Below are positions 35,700 through 45,492 of a stretch of 64,000 nucleotides of DNA, piece after piece. The DNA comes from Luzula sylvatica (taxonomy: Eukaryota; Streptophyta; Magnoliopsida; Poales; Juncaceae). Location of the stretch: NCBI GenBank assembly GCA_946800325.1, contig OX326961.1, positions 38,314,543-38,378,542 of the forward strand, written 5' to 3'. Position 1 is the stretch's first letter, and each line of letters begins with the position of its first letter. The notes beneath the pieces were generated by a model. The model saw only the letters and a program-made list of their open reading frames with translations. It was not told the origin of the DNA and did no database searches. The position numbers were made by a program, and so were the translations under genes.

Positions 35700-36469
35700 T
35701 TATTTTGTCGGTGGTGGAAGAAAGTCCACCACCGCTTTCGATTTTTTTGGGGGATGTGAAGCATGATCGGAGATAAAAATTGAGGTCGAAAGAAGAACAC
35801 GACAATCAAGATCCATGGGAGCCTTCTCAGATGGAATTTGCGACGCACTTGTGGAGTTGCGGCCACGCTTCGATCGCGGAAAAGGAGAGGAAATCGGACA
35901 AACCGGTCGGGTCGGTGATGGAGGAGGGGATGAGTGCGGCCAATTAGAGGTTTCCGAGTTTGAATTGAATACGGCTCTAGGAACAAAAAGAGCTTGATTA
36001 ATCCATTTGCCCAACCGTTTTTTTGCAAGGTGCGAAGCAACCGCATTGTCCTTGAGTCTTTCAATACGATATAGATCCATACAATTTATGGTTTCGTGAC
36101 CTATAAGGCCACAAAAGACACAAATTTTCGGTACCTTTTCATAAACTATATAAACAAGGCGGGATGAGAGATCTGGTAGAGAGATTGGAATTGAATCCAG
36201 AAGAGGGATAGAGAGCGGGAGATGGAGGCGGATTTTTAACGCTTTATGTCCATGGACAAAGATTTAGTTCGGGTTGGATATTGGGGTCCCAATCCGTTCG
36301 GCCACTTGTCGAATGCAGTCATCATTAATTTGCTCAAGCGGGAGATAGTGAAAATGTACCCATGTCTCAAACGCATCTACATTCTCGTGCCTTATCTCAT
36401 CTACTTCTTTAACCGGTTTAACCACAACGAGTTCATTTCGAACGATCCATGGTCCATTGAGCAAAACCC
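35700..36469 (-). pseudogene. DUF4283/CCHC-knuckle (zf-CCHC_4) gene, main part
   Basis: Read on the minus strand from the retrotransposon junction, the frame opens in the second half of a DUF4283 domain (LLNGPWIVRNELVVVKPV). It meets one in-frame TAA (36,264-36,266) and then continues in the same frame. Next comes a zf-CCHC_4 knuckle (CVFCGLIGHETINC, minus strand of about 36,080-36,126) and a Pro/Ser-rich tail ending at 35,700. Such proteins are widespread in plants and mostly related to the ORF1 of LINE-type retrotransposons; their function is unknown. The premature stop and the 5-kb insertion make it a pseudogene. The N-terminal part is at 41,456-41,540. Confidence 0.75.
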
Positions 36470-37445
36470 TGAAAGAAATACAGTTTCGGATCAACCGTAA
36501 AAGTGTACACAAGGATAAACGAATGTAGTCGTACATTCGTGGCCATAACTTTCAGTGGGAAAATCCAATTAGAATGGTTCAAATTGGGTTAGATAGATAA
36601 TGAGATTATCTACAACCTTCATATAGAAATATATTTCATATGAACGAAGTATAAGTGTCGTTTCTGTGAAATACCGAAAGGGTGCAACAGTATGACATAC
36701 AATTAGTAAAACAGTCATAACTTTTGCATACGAACTCCAATTGGGCTGGGCCAAATTGTGTTGAGTAGATAATAAGATTATCTACAAGTTTCGTGTTGGT
36801 TGATTTTCTGTCAGAGAAATTTATCAATTTCTTCTGGACAGAATACTGAACAGGTTCATACAGTTTTCTGTGTGAAAGGGTGTATATTGGATATACATGC
36901 CTTTTGGCTAATCCTTATCCTATTAGGTATAAATAGGATTTTCTCTCTCATCTTCACTAAGGAATTCAGAAGTAATTCAAAGCAATATTCTGCCCAAGAC
37001 ACAAGAAAAAGAGCAAATTCAGATTTGATCTTTTGTGAGTGAAAAGGCACGAAGAGAGATTAATAGAGAATCGATCGAGATCAAGCAAGTGCACCGATAC
37101 ATCGTCTAGGCAGGTGTATCCGTGTCCGGCGTCTTCCGACTCAAGGTGGATACGTGTGGAGGAGCAACACTTGGGGCTCTCCGTTGTGATCGAACCGAAG
37201 GATCGAAGAACGGGAACGAACGGTGAAGGACGCACGGTGTGGGACGCGCGTAAAGTCACCAACGTGACCGGAGGAATAGGAGGCAGCGATCAACCCTTCG
37301 TGTTCCATCAATTTGGAACTGGTATGGATCTAACCTTCTATTTGCATCGTACCCTCGAAGTCGTGGCGTGATCTCGGGAATCGGGGAACCGGACCGGGCC
37401 TACATATCCGCTGCGCGGGTCCGGGGCCGGGGATATTCCCCTACA
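36470..37445 (+). repeat. 5' LTR, element 3
   Basis: 976 bp with TG...CA ends. TATA box TATAAATAG at 36,928-36,936. Confidence 0.95.
36928..36936 (+). promoter_or_regulatory. LTR TATA box
   Basis: TATAAATAG. The identical word is at 40,938-40,946 in the 3' LTR. Confidence 0.7.
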
Positions 37446-37446
37446 G

Positions 37447-37458
37447 TGGTATCAGAGC
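37447..37458 (+). other. Primer binding site (initiator tRNA-Met), element 3
   Basis: TGGTATCAGAGC lies one base after the 5' LTR and is a perfect match to the canonical site. Confidence 0.93.
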
Positions 37459-37748
37459 GATCGCCATCGATTCGAGGGTCGAATCATAGTCGTATATTAG
37501 ATATACGCACGGGTTATCAAAGTTCGTACCCGTTTGCATGATGTTACATATTCAGAATGTCAAATTCCATTAAAATCACAAGTGAAATTCGCTAGAGATC
37601 GATCAATAGTTGATTGAGAGTATCTAGGAATAATCGTGAAAAGGTTTCATGATTGATCGTTTTGGAAACGAGCGAAAACAGCAGTTCAAAAATCGCAACG
37701 GACACTGTAGCAGATACAGGAAATTGAGATTTTTTCGAAAAAACACAT

Positions 37749-38203
37749 ATTCCGTTATAACGGACTTGGTGTCCGTTGTAACGGACCCTGTATAGGATGC
37801 GGGGGTGTGAGGAGGACCGTGAAAACTGCATATTCCGTTGTAACGGACTTGGAGTCCGTTGTAACGGACCTTGTATCTGATACGAGGTTGCGGGGATGCC
37901 TAGGGTGTCTATTGGAGTCCGTTGTAACGGACTGGGTCCGTTGTAACGGAGCTCTACACAGTTGGTCCGTTGTAACGGACTGTATGTTGCGTTGTAACGG
38001 ACTGGTCTCTGGAAATTTGGACGAAAGTTTGCAGAAAATAGCGTTGTAACGGACCTAGGTTGCGTTGTAACGGACATGTTTCTGGCAAAATTTGGCCAAA
38101 CTCCGAAATAAATAGCGTTGTAACGGACTGGACTTCCGTTGTAACGGAGTGCCAAGTATACTGGAGGTCCGTTGTAACGGACTATGTTGCGTTACAACGG
38201 ACT
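37749..38203 (+). promoter_or_regulatory. Palindrome array in the leader of element 3
   Basis: Fourteen copies of a CCGTT-NN-AACGG dyad occur in about 455 bp. Nine have both half sites intact and five have GCGTT on the left. Most spacers are GT, with single AT and AC. It lies between the PBS and gag, so it is present in the genomic RNA as well as in DNA. Function is unknown. Confidence 0.85.
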
Positions 38204-38498
38204 GGTTTCTGGTTGCTGATTTTGTTTTCGTGATAACTTTGGCTACACAACTTGGAATATTGAGTTCTTTATATCGATTTGATCGGCATCAATCATACTA
38301 GCATATAATTAGATAATTATTTAGAATAATTAGACTCCCAAATAAATACATATGCATTTATGAAAATCTTGTGATAGTGATATAATTGGATTATGTCACG
38401 GATTTAGAAACGTGCAATGGCATGATCCCTCATAATATTTAAGTCATGGAAATGCCTTCCATATTCACAACCACTATGATCGGTACTACGTCTCACAT

Positions 38499-38676
38499 GG
38501 GTTAAGGCCAAAGCCGACATGGGTTATTGTAGTCATCGACGGGGTGGCAAGCGTTAAATAGGGACTGATAAGGGTTAAGGCCAAAGCCGACTTATTAGTA
38601 GTTTATTTGAACGATACGATGAGTATGGTTGTGACTTAACCGTTCTAGCCAGTAAGGGTTGAGGCCAAAGCCGACT
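38499..38676 (+). repeat. Three spaced copies of AAGGCCAAAGCCGAC in the leader
   Basis: Copies of GGGTTAAGGCCAAAGCCGAC (the third with TGAGG) lie near 38,500, 38,572 and 38,656, spaced 70-85 bases apart. The intervening sequence is not repeated. This could be a packaging or translation signal of the element RNA; that is inference. Confidence 0.7.
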
Positions 38677-39005
38677 TGATTGGAAGTTCGGGGCATAGAT
38701 AGGATGCACACACGGAACTGGGATTGTATTGGATACGATCCATCACCGAAATCCTATAAAGGTTCAAGAGTCGCATTGGATGTGATTGGATATAATCCTA
38801 CCTAAATAGCGAGATCTCATTCGTCTGCCAAAGCAACTTGTGGGAGGATCGTAAAATATGGGTCTTGAGTGTTATGGACTTGGAGTCCCGTATCGGTATG
38901 AGGGTTATCGATTCGATAAAATAACACTATCATATAATCATCATATAAGCCCTATAAGATAAGTACGCAACGTTAGTAATCAATCTTTTATTTCATTTGT
39001 AGAAT

Positions 39006-40538
39006 ATGTCTTCTAGTAACACCAACACCATGTCGATTAGATCGACTTTAGAAAAGGATAAGCTAGTGGGTCGGAACTACTTTGACTGGCACCGAAACCT
39101 GAGAATAGTTCTCAGGCAAGAGGGTAAGAGTCACGTATTGGATACGGAACTAATGGAACCGGGCCCCGATGCTACGGCCGAAGAAAAGGCCGCGTTTGAG
39201 AAACTTAAGAAGGACTCAAATGATGTTACGTGCCTCATGTTGGCATGTATGGACGCTAGTCTTCAAAAGCAGTTTGAGGACTCGGATGCGCACATCATAG
39301 ACGTTGTGCTCAAGGAAATGTTCCAAGAGCAGGAGCGTATTGAACGGTTCAGTACGCTCAAAGAGTTGGTAAACTGCAAGATGCCTTCGGGGTCTTCGGT
39401 TAGCTCTCACGTTTTGAAGGTGCAAGCTCTCATAGACCGTCTTGAGAAGCTAGGAGAGAAATTGTCGAAGATTATGCAACAAGATTTGATCTTGTGTGCA
39501 CTTCCTCCAATGTTTTCTCCGTTCGTGACTAACTATCACATGCATTCGATGGATAAGACGATCCCTGAGCTTCACGGAATGCTCAAGAATTTTGAATCGG
39601 AGACGTTAAAGTCGTCCGGAGAGAACAGGGCAAGAGTTGCCGGAAATGTTCTCACAATTCAGAATAAGGATCGTAAGAGATCAAAGTCCAAGGGCGGTTC
39701 GGCTAAGAAACGTTCGAAGCCGAATAAAAGGGGAAAGGAGAAATCCAAGGATGAGACGTGCTTTCATTGTCACAAGGCTGGACATTGGAAGCGCGATTGC
39801 AAGTCTTACCTCGAGGAGGTGAAGAAGGGCAAGGCGGTTTCAGCGACCGGCCTCTCAGGTATTAACGTTATTGAAGTTAATATTTCAACTATGACTAATT
39901 GGGTATTGGATACCGGTTGTGGGACTCATATTTGTCGAAATATGCAGGTTCTTCAAAATAGTCGAAGGTTGGAAAAGGGTGAAGTCGATCTACGCGTCGG
40001 GAATGGAGCAAGAGTTGCTGCGTTTGCCGTAGGAGTAGTTAATTTGACTTTACCTAGTGGACTTATTTTAGTACTAAATAATTGTTATTATGTACCGACA
40101 TTATGTAAGAACATAATAAGTGTGTCGAAACTGGCCAATGATGGCTATGAATTCGTTATTAGGAATAATGAGTTTTCGATATGTAAGGATTCTATTATCT
40201 ATGGAAATGTTCTGTTAGAAAATGGTCTTTATGTGTTGGATTTCGATCACGGAAATAATAAGTCCATATATAACGTTAATGCAAAAAGGATTAAACCTAA
40301 AGTTGATAATCGGACTTACTTTTGGCATTGTCGTCTCGGTCATGTGAATGAGAAACGCATTGCTAGACTCCATAAAGATGGAATGCTAGACTCATTTGAA
40401 TTGGATTCATTTGGGAATTGTGAATCTTGTTTGCTTGGCAAGATGACTCCAAGGATTAACTCTTGTTTGAGTGGGAGACTGAAAGAAATACAGTTTCGGA
40501 TCAACCGTAAAAGTGTACACAAGGATAAACGAATGTAG
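39006..40538 (+). CDS. Intact Gag-protease protein of element 3
   Basis: 510 codons from ATG 39,006, which follows a long leader. Residues about 10-210 form the Gag (UBN2-type) domain, followed by a basic KRSKSKGG-type segment. One CCHC knuckle lies at about 252-265 (CFHCHKAGHWKRDC). The aspartic protease start at about 299 (WVLDTGCGTHIC) has its DTG triad intact. A GAG-pre-integrase zinc segment (FWHCRLGH, then CESCLLGKM) ends near residue 480. Homology stops exactly there, and the frame runs into the 3' LTR and stops at 40,538. There are no internal stops or frameshifts. It could supply capsids in cis while RT and integrase come from another element. Confidence 0.92.
   Translation: MSSSNTNTMSIRSTLEKDKLVGRNYFDWHRNLRIVLRQEGKSHVLDTELMEPGPDATAEEKAAFEKLKKDSNDVTCLMLACMDASLQKQFEDSDAHIIDVVLKEMFQEQERIERFSTLKELVNCKMPSGSSVSSHVLKVQALIDRLEKLGEKLSKIMQQDLILCALPPMFSPFVTNYHMHSMDKTIPELHGMLKNFESETLKSSGENRARVAGNVLTIQNKDRKRSKSKGGSAKKRSKPNKRGKEKSKDETCFHCHKAGHWKRDCKSYLEEVKKGKAVSATGLSGINVIEVNISTMTNWVLDTGCGTHICRNMQVLQNSRRLEKGEVDLRVGNGARVAAFAVGVVNLTLPSGLILVLNNCYYVPTLCKNIISVSKLANDGYEFVIRNNEFSICKDSIIYGNVLLENGLYVLDFDHGNNKSIYNVNAKRIKPKVDNRTYFWHCRLGHVNEKRIARLHKDGMLDSFELDSFGNCESCLLGKMTPRINSCLSGRLKEIQFRINRKSVHKDKRM
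40467..40479 (+). other. Polypurine tract, element 3
   Basis: GAGTGGGAGAC lies directly before the 3' LTR. It is less pure than usual but in the right place. Confidence 0.6.
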
Positions 40539-41455
40539 TCGTACATTCGTGGCCATAACTTTCAGTGGGAAAATCCAATTAGAATGGTTCAAATTGGGTT
40601 AGATAGATAATGAGATTATCTACAACCTTCATATAGAAATATATTTCATATGAACGAAGTATAAGTGTCGTTTCTGTGAAATACCGAAAGGGTGCAACAG
40701 TATGACATACAGTTAGTAAAACAGTCATAACTTTTGCATACGAACTCCAATTGGGCTGGGCCAAATTGGGTTGAGTAGATAATAAGATTATCTACAAGTT
40801 TCGTATTGGTTGATTTTCTGTCAGAGAAATTTATCAATTTCTTCTGGACAGAATACTGAACAGGTTCATACAGTTTTCTCTGTGAAAGGGTGTATATTGG
40901 ATATACATGCCTTTTGGCTAATCCTTATCCTATTAGGTATAAATAGGATTTTCTCTCTCATCTTCACTAAGGAATTCAGAAGTAATTCAAAGCAATATTC
41001 TGCCCAAGACACAAGAAAAAGAGCAAATTCAGATTTGATCTTTTGTGAGTGAAAAGGCACGAAGAGAGATTAATAGAGAATCGATCGAGATCAAGCAAGT
41101 GCACCGATACATCGTCTAGGCAGGTGTATCCGTGTCCGGCGTCTTCCGACTCAAGGTGGATACGTGTGGAGGAGCAACACTTGGGGCTCTCCGTTGTGAT
41201 CGAACCGAAGGATCGAAGAACGGGAACGAACGGTGAAGGACGCACGGTGTGGGACGCGCGTAAAGTCACCAACATGACCGGAGGAATAGGAGGCAGCGAT
41301 CAACCCTTCGTGTTCCATCAATTTGGAACTGGTATGGATCTAACCTTCTATTTGCATCGTACCCTCGAAGTCGTGGCGTGATCTCGGGAATCGGGGAACC
41401 GGACCGGGCCTACATATCCGCTGCGCGGGTCCGGGGCCGGGGATATTCCCCTACA
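40480..41455 (+). repeat. 3' LTR, element 3
   Basis: 976 bp, about 99.5% identical to the 5' LTR by eye. Confidence 0.95.
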
Positions 41456-41540
41456 AACCCGAGTCATGTCGAATTCGGCTTTGAAAAAGATGATCATAAG
41501 CCCATTCCCTTGAGACGAGAATTCCGTATCGGAATCCACT
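41456..41540 (-). pseudogene. DUF4283 gene, N-terminal fragment beyond the insertion
   Basis: On the minus strand, the codons before the AACCC junction encode the GNGLMIIFFKAEFDMTRV part of a DUF4283 domain, in frame with the sequence left of 36,470 once the retrotransposon and one TSD copy are ignored. Further upstream it is cut off by the SIRE-like LTR at 41,591. Confidence 0.7.
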
Positions 41541-41615
41541 CGCCATAAACGGATAAGTGAGTGGATTAATGTGGAATCTAAGATAGGTTTTGTTGTTTAA
41601 TTTAGACCTTGGGGT

Positions 41616-41642
41616 GGGGGGGGGGGGGGGGGGGGGGGGGGG
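41616..41642 (+). repeat. Homopolymer of 27 G
   Basis: An uninterrupted G run preceded by GGGGT. It sits at the LTR end, where element 2 has only a C6 tract on the equivalent strand, so it looks like an expanded homopolymer. Confidence 0.9.
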
Positions 41643-42584
41643 TGAATAGGAAGTCCTACGGTCCAATTTTCGCGGTAATGGATACAATTACAATTTTGTG
41701 CGGAAGCGTAAATAAATTAGAGAAAGAATTACAATACCGAAACAAATAACACGCGATATTTGTTTACGGAGTTCGGTAGGTGGTTGATTTGTAGCTTTAA
41801 CTCACCGGCTACTTGCTCAATCGACCGACTCGATTGATTGCAAGTACCTACGTCTCCGGGGTTCCCTTGTGCCTTTTCGGCTTTCGATTGAATACCCAAC
41901 TCAAACAATTACAAGGTTTGCCTTGATCTATTTACACGAATTTATCGATCAATGGCGGGCTTTACGATTAGTAACTAGCCTATTACAATTTACTACTAAC
42001 GAACTAGTCGTGATCGGTCACGCAAGTTCGGAATCGTTTAGTAGTGGATTCGAAATTGGATCTAATAATCTCTAAGAATGTTTAGATGATTAAGCTCAAG
42101 ATTTAAAGCTAGGATTCTCTTTTTTGATTGGGAAAATATATTAGTTGAGATGATAAGAGAGAATGAGGGAAGGATTTGATAAGAGGAAAATAAAGCACCT
42201 TTTTGATATCTAATTTGGGGATTTTAGCCCTTTTGAATCACAATTTTATATATACAATTGTTCATATTTGAGATAACAAGAATATTTCTTCACTAAGTGT
42301 GTTTTATTGCTTAATTACAGGTTTTAGGTGGAAATTCTCGGCAATCCAAGATGTAGTTGCCTTCGTCTCCTCGCGCCGTTAAAATCGATATATCATACCG
42401 ACCAATTCGGTACACGTGTGAAGGAGAAGGCAAATAATCATTAACATAAGAGATTGCACCAAACTCTACTCGAAAACCACTCACACAATTGCCACTCTAC
42501 AGCCCACCTACCTCAACTACCACCCCCAACTACCCTCAATCCTCTCACCCATATCTCGGCCAATGGGAAAACCCCAATGACACT

Positions 42585-42592
42585 ATAAATAA
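42585..42592 (+). promoter_or_regulatory. Possible TATA box
   Basis: TATAAATA is followed about 65 bp later by a long CT tract, in the inner LTR. Confidence 0.4.
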
Positions 42593-42665
42593 GACCCAAG
42601 GCCTATGAGAAGACCCCCCGCTCCCCCCTCCCCCGCTCTTCGGAGCACTTTCTCTCTCTCTCACA

Positions 42666-42667
<2 letters not shown>

Positions 42668-42741
<74 letters not shown>
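42668..42741 (+). repeat. (CT)n microsatellite
   Basis: About 37 uninterrupted CT units. Confidence 0.95.
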
Positions 42742-42743
<2 letters not shown>

Positions 42744-42840
42744 AGCAAGTCCAAGAATCTTTCAAGATCACGCAAGAATTACCAAGAACGAACGATAAAT
42801 TCTCTAAGATCAATCACCGAATAGAAGCTCACTTCATTCG

Positions 42841-43130
42841 GTGAATTGGTCTACACTTCGACGAAGATCGAGTTGCGAGGATTGAGGTGGAGCTTTCTTC
42901 ATCCGAATCCGCTCAAGCAAGGAGTCAAGCTTACTCTATTCCACTCGGGAGCTTTCTTCTAATTGGACTTCTTGCAAATCTCGAGTTCACTCAACCGGTA
43001 CGGAGCTCACTTCGATTGGCGAGTGGATTGGTACGAAAGGAACACGTTGTGCGAGGCGACTAGCTCACTAGCATCTCGAGGCAACGGAGAAGGCATCCAA
43101 GACGAGACTCGGAGCTCACTTCATCTCTCT
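42841..43130. repeat. Recurring GGAGCTCACTTC-type motif
   Basis: AGCTCACTTC or AGCTTTCTTC occurs five times (about 42,826, 42,891, 42,949, 43,004, 43,112), usually preceded by GG and followed by TTGG- or TCCG-type sequence, in the inner LTR. Confidence 0.55.
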
Positions 43131-43381
43131 AGGTGTTTTCTTTCCTTTTCTTGAAATTCTTGTAGTATTAAATTTGAATTGGATTTGTGTAAAGAAGTTA
43201 AAGATTGTGTTGAATCTAGTTTCTTTGATTCTAAATCTTTGTTCTTGCATTCGATCTTTTGCTCTCTTTTGTGTTCTTTTGTTGCTCTCTTTTTACTTGC
43301 TTTTCAGCCCCTAATTAACTCATCAAACATTCACAAACCAAATCCCTAATAAAAATAACAAATTCCCAATCCAGGAGATAG

Positions 43382-43490
43382 TCTGTTATAACGGAAGTTC
43401 ACCATCCGTTACAACGGACCTATCGTTAGTCCTTATTCATTTCAGTTTGTTGAACTCCGTTATAACGCAACTTGCTCCGTTGTAACGGAC
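43382..43490. promoter_or_regulatory. Palindrome cluster, left part (inner LTR)
   Basis: Four dyads of the CCGTT-NN-AACGG type, two perfect. Continues at 45,068 beyond the solo LTR. Confidence 0.75.
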
Positions 43491-43865
43491 TAGTGTGTTG
43501 ATTCAAATTTCCGATTGTTTGATTATCTCAAAAACAATATCGATATTACTAACAAGATCTATCGAGAATGGTGTATAGGATATATATAGGTACAAAATGC
43601 AATAAGAAGTCGAAGAATCGCAAAGAAGAATAAGACGTCGAAGAATCGCAAAGAAGTACAAGACGTCGAAGATTCGCAAAGAAGATCAAGACGTAGAAGA
43701 ATCATGGAATCAAGACATCGAAGATTCCGCAAGTTGGGATATCAATCTAATCACCAAAACACAGTATAGGTATCCCTAAACTTGTTTATGTATGATTAAG
43801 CTCAAAACAAAAGTCAAATAAATGTAATCGAAATCCTGAATTGATATAAAAGGCTGAAATAAGGA

Positions 43866-44420
43866 TGTCCGTTACAACGGAACTCAGTGTCCGTTATAAC
43901 GGACATGCTCGTCCTATTCAAGAAAGAAAACACAGTATAGTCCGTTACAACGGATTAACCAATCCGTTATAACGGACTTAGAAAAGCGTTGCAACGGAAT
44001 AATGTCCGTTACAACGCTAATTAAAATCAAACTTGAAGGATGTCACAGAAGTATGTCCGTTACAACGGACATGTATGTTCGTTATAACGGACATTGAAGT
44101 CATTTCAGCTCAATATACTTCCCTTCATATCCGTTGTAACGGATTAACCAATCCGTTACAACGGAATGCCAATAAACGTTGTAACGGAACTTACTCCGTT
44201 ACAACGGGAATTAAACTCAAACTGAAGAGAAGTTTTCAGTATGATGTCCGTTGCAACGGACATGTCAGTCCGTTACAACGAACTACATAACACAGGGTTC
44301 CGTTATAACGGACATATATTCCGTTGTAACGGAGTATGTAAAAATTCGAATATAACAGCCATAACGGCTAGTTTGACTTATGGTCCGTTGTAACGGACAT
44401 TATGTTCGTTATAACGGACA
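43866..44420 (+). promoter_or_regulatory. Palindrome array in the U3 of the solo LTR
   Basis: About 18 copies of GTCCGTT-NN-AACGGAC or one-half variants in 555 bp. Spacers are mostly AC, AT and GT. The last copy is 40 bp upstream of the TATA box. Confidence 0.9.
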
Positions 44421-44459
44421 TTACGAAAAATGCAAGTTCTGGGAAGGGTCTATGTGTTC

Positions 44460-44468
44460 TATAAATAG
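44460..44468 (+). promoter_or_regulatory. LTR TATA box (solo LTR)
   Basis: TATAAATAG directly downstream of the palindrome array. Confidence 0.7.
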
Positions 44469-45067
44469 AACCTTTCCCTCTTTTCTCTCTCCAACTTTGA
44501 TAATCTGATTTCCACACTTACAAGAGAGAATACTTGCAAAATCCTTTGAGCTCATAATCTTCTAAACATTCTTAGAGATTATTTCCTTCCATTCCTCCAC
44601 CAAATACGATTCCCAACTTGCGTGACCGATCACGTTTAGTTCGTATTAGAAGTGTAATAGGCTAGCATCAAGAGTGTAAAGCCCGCTAGAGATTGATAGA
44701 ATAACGTGTAAATCAATCTCGGCAAAACCTTGTAAGAGTGATTCGGGAATTCAATCGAAAGCCGAAAAAGGCGCAAGGCATCCCCGGAGACGTAGGTACT
44801 TGTATTCAATCGAATCGGTCGATTGAGCAAGTAGACGGTGAGTTAAAGCTACAAAGCAACCACCTACCGAACTCCGTTATCAAATATCGCGTGTTCAAAG
44901 TGTTCGGTATTTTCTCAATTTCAATTATATCATTTTTAGCTTCCGCACTAATTTAGAATCGGTATACCATAATCGAAAATTATATACGAGGATTACCTAT
45001 TCACCACCCTCTAGGTTATAATTAACCAACATAGTGTGGATTCCTTCAGTCAAAACCTTAACACACA

Positions 45068-45262
45068 GTCCGTTGTAACGCAACTTGTTCCGCTGTAACG
45101 GATTCACCAATCCGTTGTGACGGACCAGCAGCTCCGTTGTAACGGACACCCACTTCCGTTGCAATGGACTTATCTCCGTCATAACGGATTAGTGTCCAAA
45201 ACTCAGAAATTAAATCAATGCACAAGTCCGTTGTAACGGACATTCTTCCGTTATAACGGACA
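45068..45262. promoter_or_regulatory. Palindrome cluster, right part (inner LTR)
   Basis: Eight dyads of the same type, several with one substituted half site (TCCGCTGTAACGG, CCGTTGTGACGG, CCGTCATAACGG), so this copy of the array is more decayed. Confidence 0.8.
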
Positions 45263-45492
45263 ATTTTCTGGAAAAGTTTCTGTCCATTTTTGCTTGTTTT
45301 TGATTCATTATTCGACGCATATACTCCTCGTGGAACGAACTTGCATATTTTCCACTATACACATATATTTTCACACTTGTTGATTGAATCGGGTTTTCGA
45401 ATACAACGATAATTTTACACGCCAAAAATCCGCTCATCAGGATTCTATTTATAGAACACATAGACCCTTCCCAGAATTTGCTTTTTCTTTAT

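Larger units (their letters stand above)
36470..41455 (+). mobile_element. Gag-protease-only LTR retrotransposon 3 (TR-GAG type), 4,986 bp
   Basis: Two 976-bp LTRs (36,470-37,445 and 40,480-41,455) begin TGAAAGAAATACAG and end CCCCTACA. They are flanked by AACCC (36,465-36,469 and 41,456-41,460). By eye the LTRs differ at only about five positions, so the insertion is very young. Between them lie a perfect PBS, a 1.56-kb leader with palindromes, one intact gag-protease ORF, and then immediately the polypurine tract. Integrase, RT and RNase H are absent. Such elements must use enzymes from a partner element. A minus-strand solo LTR of the same broad family is at 58,962-60,191. Confidence 0.93.
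43496..45031 (+). mobile_element. Solo SIRE-like LTR, 1,536 bp
   Basis: Starts TGTTGATTCAAATTTCC and ends AATTAACCAACA, with TAGTG on both sides (43,491-43,495 and 45,032-45,036). There is no PBS or coding sequence, so it arose by LTR-LTR recombination. It is a close relative of the minus-strand LTR at 41,591-46,400 and more distant from the LTRs of element 2. It carries a large palindrome array upstream of its TATA box. Confidence 0.93.
42177..45439. mobile_element. LTR (about 1.72 kb without its own insertion), TSD GGATT
   Basis: Begins TGATAAGAGGAAAA and ends CCGCTCATCA (TG...CA ends), flanked by GGATT on both sides (42,172-42,176 and 45,440-45,444). The flanks rejoin to a normal SIRE-like LTR (GAGAATGAGGGAA, then CTATTTATAGAACACATAG), confirming the insertion. 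No internal retrotransposon genes are present, so it is probably a solo LTR. Orientation is uncertain. The + strand has TATAAATA at 42,585 and CT-rich sequence after it. The minus start TGATGAGCGGATTTTTGG is like some Ty3/gypsy LTR starts. It is itself interrupted by the solo LTR at 43,496-45,031. Confidence 0.8.

Noticed and set aside
37592..38155. 187-codon minus-strand ORF over the leader of element 3
   Set aside because: The frame is kept open by the palindrome repeats (recurring VRYNG and SPLQRT), not by coding constraint, and it is antisense to the element.
42545..42775. Minus-strand ORF with a long RERERE run
   Set aside because: Translation of the (CT)n microsatellite.
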